A stretch of DNA of 64,000 nt, taken from the NCBI GenBank assembly GCA_946902985.2, contig OX336391.1, forward strand, positions 144,339,074-144,403,073, read 5' to 3'. The notes below the pieces were generated by a model. The model worked only from the letters and a program-made list of their open reading frames with translations. It was not told the DNA's origin and ran no database searches. Positions 55,629 to 64,000 of this stretch are shown one piece after another. The DNA is from Meconema thalassinum (Eukaryota; Arthropoda; Insecta; Orthoptera; Tettigoniidae). The first letter of the stretch is position 1. The number at the start of each line of letters is the position of its first letter. A program made the position numbers and the translations under genes.

Positions 55629-56875
55629 AACAGGATGTTCAGTAAAGAACATATAGCCTACTTACTCCTAAATGCATGGGTATTGTTATAACTCTTTGTC
55701 CTTTTCAAGGAGTATAATTGAATGTTGGTTGTAGTAGCTTGTTGAAATACAACGTGCTATACGCATACCAAACATGAATATGAGGTGCCCTTTGCTAGTG
55801 CTACCGCTGCACAAAATTGTATTTAATTCGGTTTCATCGTGTTTGAATTGATATTGTGAATCGATTTGCACACATATATGGCCGCTATCTGCAAACTATT
55901 AGGCCGATAACATTGTAGTTCAGTCAAAAGATGCTACCCACTAAAATGTATGTTGTTGCAAAATTTGATAGAGATCAGATGATTAGGTTGGTCGTAATTT
56001 GATTTAAGCTTTTAACATTTGGGTGGCCGCCATTACGTTTCCGTCAGTATGGCGACAATATAAAACATGACACTAAGTTGCCTTTTGCAAGTGCTACCTC
56101 TGTACCAAATTTCGTTTCATTCGGTTTCACCGTGTTTGAATAGATACGGGGAATCGATTTGCACACATGCATGGCCGCCTTTCGCAAATTATTGGGCTGA
56201 TGACCTTGTAGTTCGGTCAAAATATTCTTCGTACATAAAGGTATAATGTTGCAAAATTTGGTAGAGATCGGATGATTAGGTTGGTCGTAATTTGATTTAA
56301 GCTTTTAACATTTGGGTGGACGCCATTACGTTTTCGTTAAGATGGCGGCGACATAAAACATGACACTGAGGTGCCCTTTACTTGTGCTACCTCTGCACCA
56401 AATTTCGTTCAATTCGATTTAACCTTGTTTGAATTGATAGGGGGAATCGATTTGCACGCATACGTGGCCGCCATCTACAAATTATTGGGGTGATGAACTT
56501 GTAGTTTGGTCAAATTATGCTTCCTACATAAAGGTATGTGTTTGAAAAATTTGGTAGAGATCAGATTATTAGGTTGGTCGTAATTTGATTTAAACTTTTA
56601 ACTTTTGGGTGGCCGCCATTACGTTTCCGTCAAGATGGCGGCGATATAATACATGACACTGAGGTTCCCTTTGCTAGTTCTACCCCTGTACCAAATTTCG
56701 TTCAATTCGGTTTCACCATGTTTGAATTGATAGGGGGGGGGGGGGGGGCAGTAATTCAGAGTAGAGTAAACACACAGACTCACACACACTCACACACAGA
56801 CAGACACACAATTTTTGACCCTGTGTAGATCTCATAAGTTTACTTTCATTTTTAGCAAAAATTTAAAGTAGGCTA
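55629..56875 (-). repeat. H2 copy c
   Basis: AACAGGATGTTCAGTAAAGA at the left; the body is nearly the same as H2a (35638-36859) with a poly-G run and CA tract at 56733-56810; ends AAAGTAGGCTA. The stub TAGCCTAGTTTTCAC lies just outside at 55596. Confidence 0.88.
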
Positions 56876-57130
56876 AAAATATATCTTACAATATATTTTA
56901 ATTAATTAAGTCTCGATTTTCCTTCTGTGGGAGCGTAGTGAAAGGAGCGAAGTATAGCCTATCGATTAAACGACAAGACAATTAATCAATTTAGACCAAC
57001 CAATTAATCGATTAAATGCACTTTGATTAATCGTTATTAATATCAATTATGATTTTTCTGCTTCGAGCAATTGATAATTCGATAACTGAAATATATCGAC
57101 TAAAGGTACGAGCGCTTCCTCAAACCATCA
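56876..57130. repeat. ATTAATCGATTAAT-rich block, far flank
   Basis: CCAATTAATCGATTAAATGC and TTGATTAATCG at 56990-57040 echo 52450-52560. Confidence 0.5.
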
Positions 57131-57374
57131 TCATCATTCCCACATTTCACATCTGGCCTAGGAGGTAGATGTGAATATCTCAAGAAAAGTGCTATCACTG
57201 AGTGTGTACGTGGGCAACTCTCCTTGAGTGTAGATAGCACGTGCCCGTGGTCCCATCTAGTATCCACCTCACTACTGGCGATGCTCCAACTCCCCGTAGA
57301 CAGTCAATAGTTCCCATGGGCTGTGGTCTGAATTTAGGACAGTTTAATATTAATACAGGTGAGTTAAATTCTGC

Positions 57375-57605
57375 TGGCCCCGTGGTGTACGGGTAGCGTG
57401 CTTGCCTTTTATGCAAGAGGTTCCGGGTTCGATTCCCAGCTCCACCAGGAATGGCCTTGGATGATATGCATTTAGCCTCGTGGGGACAATTGATTAGCAG
57501 TATGATCCAAGAGGCAGCAACTCTTGTAAAGAAAGCCAAGATTAAAGACTGAGGGGGCACGTCCGTTGACCACACGCAACATCCCCATAATCTGAGCTCA
57601 TATAG
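57375..57605 (+). repeat. SINE family D
   Basis: CTGGCCCCGTGGTGTACGGG head and GGTTCCGGGTTCGATTCCCA box B, then GGCCTTGGATGATATGCATT. This is the plus-strand counterpart of 32577-32893. It is not a functional tRNA: no acceptor stem closes. Confidence 0.78.
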
Positions 57606-58015
57606 CTGGCGCCCGCCTCGTGGTGCAGTGGCTAGCATTCTTGGTTGTCACCTCTGAGGTCCAAGTTTGATTCCAGGCTCTGCCAAGAAATTAATTCTGG
57701 TCTGAGGGCTGGAAAAGGTTACACACTTGCAGAAAAATGAGGAAAGTTAGATTTTGCACCCATCTCAGCTATCCTGGAAGTGGATTTCCGTGGTTTCTCG
57801 ACTTCTTCTCCAGGCGAATGCCAGGATGGTTCCCAACTTATGGACAAGGTCGCTTCCTTCCCAATCCTCCCTTGTATGATTAATACACACACTACTACAG
57901 ATGCTATAATAACACGAGTTGTCAGACAGGCTCTACACACTCACCCACACCGACGTACACGGGGATGAATGACCAAGATGCTGAGTCCCTCAAATGAAGT
58001 AACAACATGCAGCTA
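57606..58015 (+). repeat. SINE family C
   Basis: CCTCGTGGTGCAGTGGCTAG head, body with CCATCTCAGCTATCCTGGAA and GGTTCCCAACTTATGG, ending AACAAC. Confidence 0.82.
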
Positions 58016-58891
58016 AGAAGCAACCCTCTTGATGAGGTTAGATCAACATGATTGTAATGCCAAAATAAGATCTCATAAAAATAATTTCAAATGATTGCGA
58101 TTGCCTCTCGAATTAATTGTCAAATTAAAAAAGTGCGGATGAGGGGATGATATTTGGTTCTAAGCAAATGACACTACTGCTAATATAATGAGCGTGCTGA
58201 ATTATTTCCTTTGTGCGTACCTTCATATACAGGGTTATTCACCTAAGATGGTACTCGCCAATATCTTCTAAACCGTTAAAGATATCAACATTCTGTTTTC
58301 ACTTTTGGAAATGGTGCTAAGGGGCTCATACATTAACTTATACTGTTTTTTCCTTTCTTTGTGAATAGCTGAGATATTGGTACCAACTTCGTTTTTCTTA
58401 ATGGAACTTTACTAATTTTTGCATACACGGTAGATGATTTCACTGAGACATATTCAACGGTGTTATTATTTCCCAAATCGGACGAGTACTGTTTGAGAAA
58501 TCGATGATATGAAAATTGGGCTAGGCCACGCCTTCTTTCGGTGACGCGTTGTGTGAGAGCGAATGGCTAGTACATGGCTTGTTGGTGCGCTTAAATAGCG
58601 TCACAGGTGTAGTCTGTTTCAAAACAAAATGAATGTCCAGTAATCAGAATCGTAGTCGTTATTATCGAAGTTTGGTATTTTGGGAAATGTAAATCAGTGA
58701 TGAAAAGAACTAGAAAAATGAAGTTTCATTATTTTGTTGCCTAATGAATTCTTCCGTCACTTAATGTTTGGAATAATGGGACGATTTAACAGATGGTTGC
58801 GTACATTTCTATTCATTTCCTGTAACATGTAGAATAAATAGGGTAATTCACCTAAGATGTTACACGGAAATAACGTCTAAACCATTAAAGG

Positions 58892-59160
58892 AAGGAAGGA
58901 AGATTGTAGTTGTACGTGACCGTGAATCTTGTGATTATGAGCCACGGGACCTCCTTTTTACGTGGAATCCGAACCACAGGACATGGCATTTCACTTCGAA
59001 AATCTCACATGCATTGACCGGGAATTGAACCCAGTCCAGCTTGGTGAGAGCCCAACAGCTTGACCGCTTGATCGTGGCAGAGCCGGGAATCGAACCTCGG
59101 ACCTCCGGGATGGCAGCTAAGCACGCAACCACTACACCACGGAGGTGACCTCTCCAGACG
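58892..59160 (-). repeat. tRNA-derived SINE, family E
   Basis: Minus-strand head CACCTCCGTGGTGTAGTGGT and box B GAGGTTCGATTCCCGGCTCT; a second tRNA-like segment lies downstream. The GAAGGAAGGAAG tract at its end abuts the broken left arm. Confidence 0.8.
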
Positions 59161-59204
59161 TACGTGACTAAAACACTGGAAGGGGTACAGAGAATCGCTG
59201 TTGT

Positions 59205-59602
59205 TATTTCATTTCCGAAGCTTGGACATCGTGGTCATGTAGCCCCATGTGCTTGGGGGTGTGTGTGTACTGTATTTGTGTTAGAAAGTATCTGATAACC
59301 TGTGTTATTTTGGTGTATGTTGTGGTGTACTGTATTCCTAATTTAGGTGAGGAATTGGGACGGAGGCGGCCGTTGTCGTCAGTAAGGAACCCTCCTGACA
59401 TTTGCCTGGAGTAGCCGTGGGAAACCACGGAAACACTTCCAGGATAGCTGAGATGGGTATCGAACCCACCTCTTCTCAGTTTGCCTAACGAGTTGGAGTA
59501 TACCCCGTTCCAGCCCTCCGACCAGAATTAAATTGCTTATCAGAGCCGGGAATTGAACCCGGACCACCACAGCGACAGCTAAGAATCCAAGCCGCTACAC
59601 GT
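59205..59602 (-). repeat. SINE family C, inverted
   Basis: Minus-strand CGTGTAGCGGCTTGGATTCT and GGTCCGGGTTCAATTCCCGG, body as in 57606-58015. Confidence 0.8.
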
Positions 59603-59930
59603 GATTAAGAAAGTCGACGGGGTATGGAGAAGAGTGACTGTTTGTTACTACAGAATTTCATTTCCGGGGCTTTGATAGCGTGGTCAGGTAGCCCCGTTTG
59701 CTTGGGTGTGTGTGGTGAGTTCGCCAGTCATACAATAACGTTGCACACCCAGGGTATGTTACGGTACATCACATTATGTGCAGGATAGTTTACAGTACAT
59801 GCCTGGTATCAGTTCTGTGGCTGGAATCACACCCACGAACCTGCTTGCCCGACTGCACGCTGTCTGATGCGGCATGCACAACAGCGTATGTTGTTGTTGT
59901 TGTTGATATCCCAAAAAGTAACTGTCCGAT
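59603..59930. repeat. SINE-like remnant with (TTG)n tract
   Basis: TCCGGGGCTTTGATAGCGTG and AGCCCCGTTTGCTTGGGTGT are SINE-C body text; a TGTTGTTGTTG tract lies at 59889-59904. Confidence 0.5.
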
Positions 59931-60790
59931 TTTGAAAATACTTACATAGGCCTACTTAAACTTGTACGCAGTTGAACTTTTAGACCAGACGTATGAATTC
60001 GTGCCGTTCCATTCAAAATATGGAGTTAGTATCAACATCTCGGTTATTTCTTACCCCATTAGAACAAGTAGCACATTATTTTCCATCCCCTGGATATCAT
60101 TTACGCATATGAAAACACAATACCGATATCTTTAATGGTTTAGACGTTATTTCCGTGTAACATCTTAGGTGAATTACCCTATTTATTCTACATGTTATAG
60201 GAAATGAATAGAAATGTACGCAACCATCTGTTAAATCGTCCAATTATTCCAAACATTAAGTGACGGAAGAATTTATTAGGCAACAAATGAAACTTCATTC
60301 TTCTATTTCTTTTCATCACTGATTTACATTTCCCAAAACACCAAACTTTGTTAATAACGACTACGATTCTGATTACAGGACATTCATTTTGTTTTGAAAC
60401 AGACTACACCTGTGACGCTATTTAAGCGCACCAACAAGTTATGTACTAGCCATTCGCTCTCACACAACGCGTCACCGAAAGAAGGCGTGGCCTAGCCCAA
60501 TTTTCATATCATCGATTTCTCAAAAAGTACTCGTCCGATTTGGAAAATAATAACACCGTTGAATATGTCTCAGTGAAATCATTTACCCTGTATGCAAAAA
60601 TTAGTATAGTTCAATTAAGAAAAACGAAGTTGGTACCAATATCTCAGCTATTCACAAAGAAATGAAAAAACAGTATAAGTTAATGTATGAGCCCCTTAGC
60701 ACCATTTCCAAAAGTGAAAACAGAATGTTGATATCTTTAATGGTTTAGAAGATATTGGCTAGTAACATCTTAGGTGAATAACCCTGTATA

Positions 60791-61430
60791 TATATATATA
60801 TATTTGTTTATAAAGTGCGTAAACGAATAAACATGACGATAGCCCCTGTCTGAACTGTGTCGAGTCCAGCCCTCACAACAGTAAAATGCTCGTATTCGAA
60901 ATTTTCCGATGTCCGAGTATGTACAGCCCTAGTAGTTGCCTATGTCACTGATAAACAAGCCGCCATCAACGCCCTCTTCATCTCTCTGCAGCGCGCTACA
61001 CTATCAGAGCCGAGCTGGGCCGAACTTTGCCGATTCGCCCCAAGCCAAATCGCTGGTGTGATGCCCAGTGCACGGAACCGCTGCATCTCTGTTTGCTCGT
61101 GTGCAATTTCACGAGTTTGAGAGGCATTGATGTAGATTATTGAAGGGAAGTCCTTAACCATGCAAGGACCAAGGTTTGGTTGCTATACAGAGGAATAAAA
61201 AAGGAGGGGGGTTGAAGGAGCTTCAGAGACCCATTCTAAAAACAATGTCATAATTGTAGACTAAACTGAAATAAATTATGAAACACCATTTCATGAATAG
61301 TTTTAAGGAAAACTTCAATATAAAATATTAAATTGAAATTAAATTCACCCAAATATTAATTACAAACACAAACATCTTCCTTATCAGTGTCAGTGTCATT
61401 TGCAGGCTCAGTTTGTAAACAGATTACGTT
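60791..61430. other. Intergenic, nothing assigned
   Basis: Frames at 60857-61120 and 60940-61161 overlap on opposite strands in a GC-richer patch; neither shows a domain. Confidence 0.4.
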
Positions 61431-61477
61431 TTTTTAAAGATCGTAGGCTTTCGCGGCCGGTTTCTAGTTTATCAACT

Positions 61478-61682
61478 AGGCTTACAGGATGGAGAAGCGT
61501 CGTGTATCGGTGATTGGTTCCCGACGTTTCGGCTGTCATTGCAGCATGGGTGCGAATGAGTTGGTACTCAAACACGGACTTGAGTACGGACACCAACTCG
61601 CACCCAATAAGGCTGCTGGAATGACAGCCGAAACGTTGGGAAACAATTGCCAATACACGATGCGGTTTCATCCTGTAAGCGT
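61478..61682. repeat. Hairpin MITE-like element
   Basis: Left arm GCGTCGTGTATCGGTGATTG and CGACGTTTCGGCTGTCATT; the right arm is its imperfect inverse (GAATGACAGCCGAAACGTTG). The loop holds GAGTTGGTACTCAAACACGG and its inverse. The opposite-strand frames here are the two arms. Confidence 0.75.
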
Positions 61683-61684
61683 AG

Positions 61685-62185
61685 ATGGTAATAGTACAAT
61701 ATGCAACAAGTCTATAATGGCAATAATTAAGACACGAGTATGTTTATAAAACGAGCGAAGCGAGTTTTATAATTTCCATGCGAGTGTCTTAATTACAATT
61801 ATAGGTGAGCTGCATACGACTGTTTATGTTCCACGATAATTATAACTATTTTATGTTCGAACATAAATATTCATAAATATCTGTCGATATTTCGACAGTT
61901 TTATGTATTGAACAGAGCGCATGGGGGCGCAGAGAATACCTTGTATTTGACCATGGCCTCCTCGAATACCTCACTATGGCACTAGCCACACGTGAAATTT
62001 AAAATAGGAGGCCGTGGAAGTCTTCACAGGTGCGATGCTATCCTTACCTAATTGGTCACACAACTGTTTCTTGAGCTCTGATTGGTGGGAGAAACTGTAT
62101 CTTAATAAAAACTTGTAATATAATGAGCCTCATTATAGTACAGTTTTCTGAATATCATATTTACATTTCGCCATGGTCGAACATA
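61685..62185. mobile_element. Element B, uninterrupted copy
   Basis: Collinear with 52563-52872 plus 55143-55345. It starts with a ~50-bp-arm hairpin (61698-61815) centred on the palindrome AAAACGAGCGAAGCGAGTTTT. Non-coding. Confidence 0.85.
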
Positions 62186-62555
62186 AAATAATTTGGTTTA
62201 TTATGATAGTTAACGTATGCCTCGAATAACAATATAATTAATTATCAACAATTTAAAACAATATATCCCATTACAAAAATCAATTTATTGTGATTGTGGC
62301 CCTCCAACCCTCCCCCTCGGGTCCTTGTAGGGTTAACGGTGTTTTGCATATACCTTTGGTAACCGAAGGGTTGAAATGTATGTTGGGCTAGTCGTTGGGA
62401 TACTTGTCTTCCACTTGGCAGTCACCTGCTCCACAGAATCCACTTCCTTCACTTTCATCGGTGTTTCTTCTCGGAGAAAGTGTGGTACAGAAAATAATGA
62501 CAATAGTTCCACCAATGGTATTAAGGGGAAAGAAATAGGGTCGAGGTGTATGAAA
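62186..62555. other. Intergenic, nothing recognised
   Basis: Short opposite-strand frames at 62333-62603 without a domain. Confidence 0.35.
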
Positions 62556-63118
62556 CCCGAGTTCTCAGTTGCGATCTACAGTATACTGCAAGAACGCATT
62601 TAGTGTAGTCACAAAACTCTTCCTACATCGCTCAGTATTTAGACCGAACTTGCTTTATGGAAGTGAGAGCTGGGTAGATTCAGGATATCTGATACATAAG
62701 CTAGAGGTAACTGATATGAGGGTAACATGAATGAGTGCTGGGACAAATAGATGGCAGCAATGGTAGGAGGGTACTCATAATTAAGAAATAAAGCCTAAGT
62801 TAGAAATTAACTCGCTAGTATAAGCTGTTCGTATGAGCTGACTCAGATAGCGGGGTTATGTGATTAAAATGGAGAAGGGGAGATTACCTAAGATATTGAT
62901 GAGTTCTGCTGTAGAGGGTAAGTGAAGCAGAGATGACCTAGGAGACGGTAGTCAGATTCAGTGATGGACGATCTGAAAGTGAGAGATGTAGAAGCAGAGG
63001 GGGCCGCAGTGCTAACTGCTAATAGGGCATCATGGAGGCGACTTGTTTGCAAACAGAGGCTTGCAAACTAGACTGGATGCTGAAAGGCAAAACAGTCTCA
63101 AACGAAAATATATGTAAG
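62556..63118 (+). pseudogene. LINE 3' fragment, sister of 37191-37740
   Basis: Same text with further decay: CTTTATGGAAGTGAGAGCTG, GCTAGAGGTAACTGATATGA and ACTGGATGCTGAAAGGCAAA. Stops in every frame. Confidence 0.75.
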
Positions 63119-63157
63119 TTATGTAAGTTCCACGAAGCCAGCTTTAGTCAGGAAATA

Positions 63158-64000
63158 CACACATCAAAAAAAGTTTTGCATCACCTCGGTTCCAAGCGTT
63201 CCGGAACCTTTAAATACAAAGGGAATAGAGATCAACACAAACATCATTTCAGCTCGTTTTATTGCTCATGAGACCCACACATTGCATGTTGTACCATCAT
63301 ACAGCTAGACTTTCAGCATTTGTGGTCCAGATTGCAGTACACATCACTACCTCTAATACCCAGTAGCACGTCCTCTTGCATTGATGCATGCCTGTATTCG
63401 TCGTGGCATACTATCCACAAGTTCATCAAGACACTGTTGGTCCACATTGTCCCACTCCTCAACGACAATTCGGCGTAAATCTCTCAGAGTGGTTGGTGGG
63501 TCAAGACGTCCATAAACAGCCCTTTTCAACATATCCCAGGCATGTTCGATAGGGTTCATGTCTGGCGAACATGCTGGCCACTGTAGTCGAGCGATGTCGT
63601 TATCTTGAAGGAACGCATTCACAAGATGTGCACGATGAGGTCGAGAATTGTCGTCCATGAAGACAAATGCCTCTCCAATATTCTGCCGATATGGGTGCAC
63701 TATGGGTCGGAGGATGTCATTCAGGTATCGTAAAGCCGTTTCGGAGCCTTCCATGACCACCAGTGGCGTACGTCGGCTCCACATAATGCCACCCCAAAAC
63801 ATCAGGGAACCACCACCTTGCTGCACTCGCTGGACAGTGTGTCTAAGACGTTCAGCCTGACCAGGGTGCCTCCAAACACGTCTCCGACGATTGTCTGGTT
63901 GAAGGCATATGCGACACTCATCGGTGAAGAGAACGTGATGCCAATTCTGTGGGGTCCATTCAGCATGTTGTTGGGCCCATCTGTACCGCGCTGCATGGTG
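63158..64000 (-). mobile_element. Tc1-type transposon, 3' part, cut by the window edge
   Basis: Terminal repeat CACATCAAAAAAAGTTTTGC at ~63160-63180, preceded by TA, then ~165 bp of 3' sequence and the transposase. The other end lies beyond 64000. Confidence 0.88.
63353..64000 (-). CDS. Tc1-family DD34E transposase, C-terminal 215 residues
   Basis: Catalyses cut-and-paste transposition at TA sites. The frame is open from the window edge to the stop at 63353-63355, starting ...RYRWAQQHAEWTPQNW. Counted from the edge, the catalytic acidic residues are D27 (VLFTDE), D117 (VFMDDN) and E152 (SPDMNPIEHAWD). D117 and E152 are separated by 34 residues, the Tc1-type DD34E spacing. The GGGSLMFWGGI segment is the usual glycine-rich box. 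No stop or frame shift is seen, so this part looks intact. The paired helix-turn-helix DNA-binding region is outside the window, so full activity cannot be judged. Confidence 0.92.
   Translation of the reverse strand, partial: HHAARYRWAQQHAEWTPQNWHHVLFTDECRICLQPDNRRRRVWRHPGQAERLRHTVQRVQQGGGSLMFWGGIMWSRRTPLVVMEGSETALRYLNDILRPIVHPYRQNIGEAFVFMDDNSRPHRAHLVNAFLQDNDIARLQWPACSPDMNPIEHAWDMLKRAVYGRLDPPTTLRDLRRIVVEEWDNVDQQCLDELVDSMPRRIQACINARGRATGY

Larger units (their letters stand above)
58230..60786. mobile_element. DNA element with ~650-bp inverted arms
   Basis: Ends CAGGGTTATTCACCTAAGAT and its inverse, flanked by TATA on both sides. Left arm 58230-58888, right arm 60126-60786. The right side has a further diverged copy of the arm start (59930-60180), so the arm is part of a ~600-bp repeated module. 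The middle is filled by inverted SINEs. No transposase is seen. Confidence 0.8.

Noticed and set aside
60857..61161. Overlapping opposite-strand frames in a GC-richer patch
   Set aside because: Neither frame shows a domain; openness on both strands points to base composition.

Overview
This window looks like repeat-rich, gene-poor DNA from a large insect genome. The evidence is one cuticular-protein exon, several arthropod-style non-LTR retrotransposons, tRNA-derived SINEs, and Tc1, hAT and piggyBac-type DNA elements. I cannot name the species; a large-genome polyneopteran would fit, but that is only an inference. There are no prokaryotic operons, no CRISPR array and no convincing free-standing tRNA or rRNA genes.

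The only host gene I can support is a cuticular-protein gene on the minus strand. Its main exon is at 21650-22243, with a clear splice acceptor and a downstream poly(A) signal; its first exon was not found. Almost everything else is mobile DNA, much of it nested.

Layout: 0-4.7 kb holds a 3' repeat end cut by the window edge, a 65-bp minisatellite and two minus-strand LINE fragments. 4.7-18.9 kb is a run of three copies of one terminal-hairpin repeat (family H1). The middle copy is split by a 10.06-kb LTR element (6647-16706) with ~99% similar LTRs and a GAATAT target duplication. That element carries one gag-like ORF and no recognisable pol. 19-29 kb holds SINEs, a solo LTR with 4-bp target duplications, the cuticle gene, a ~1.75-kb fold-back transposon and an H3 repeat. 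29-34.7 kb has three tandem copies of a 1.1-kb unit, then a small TIR element encoding a zinc-finger fragment. 35.6-49.9 kb alternates H1, H2 and H3 repeats with LINE and hAT relics. 50-57 kb contains a piggyBac-type MITE, a LINE copy with 11-bp target duplications and a four-level transposon nest. 57-64 kb holds SINEs, an element with ~650-bp inverted arms, hairpin elements and the 3' part of a Tc1 transposon whose visible DD34E reading frame is intact.

The repeats called H1, H2 and H3 share terminal architecture: a 5' hairpin beginning TAGCCTAC, a tract of CA- or CAGA-type microsatellite, a body of ~290-300-bp tandem monomers, a subterminal AAGTAGGCT, then a 3' hairpin ending CTTGT. Their bodies are unrelated. 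This matches the general plan of Helentron-associated (DINE-1-like) non-autonomous elements. Their head-to-tail and head-to-head junctions, together with the pol-less LTR element, are the most interesting material in the window.
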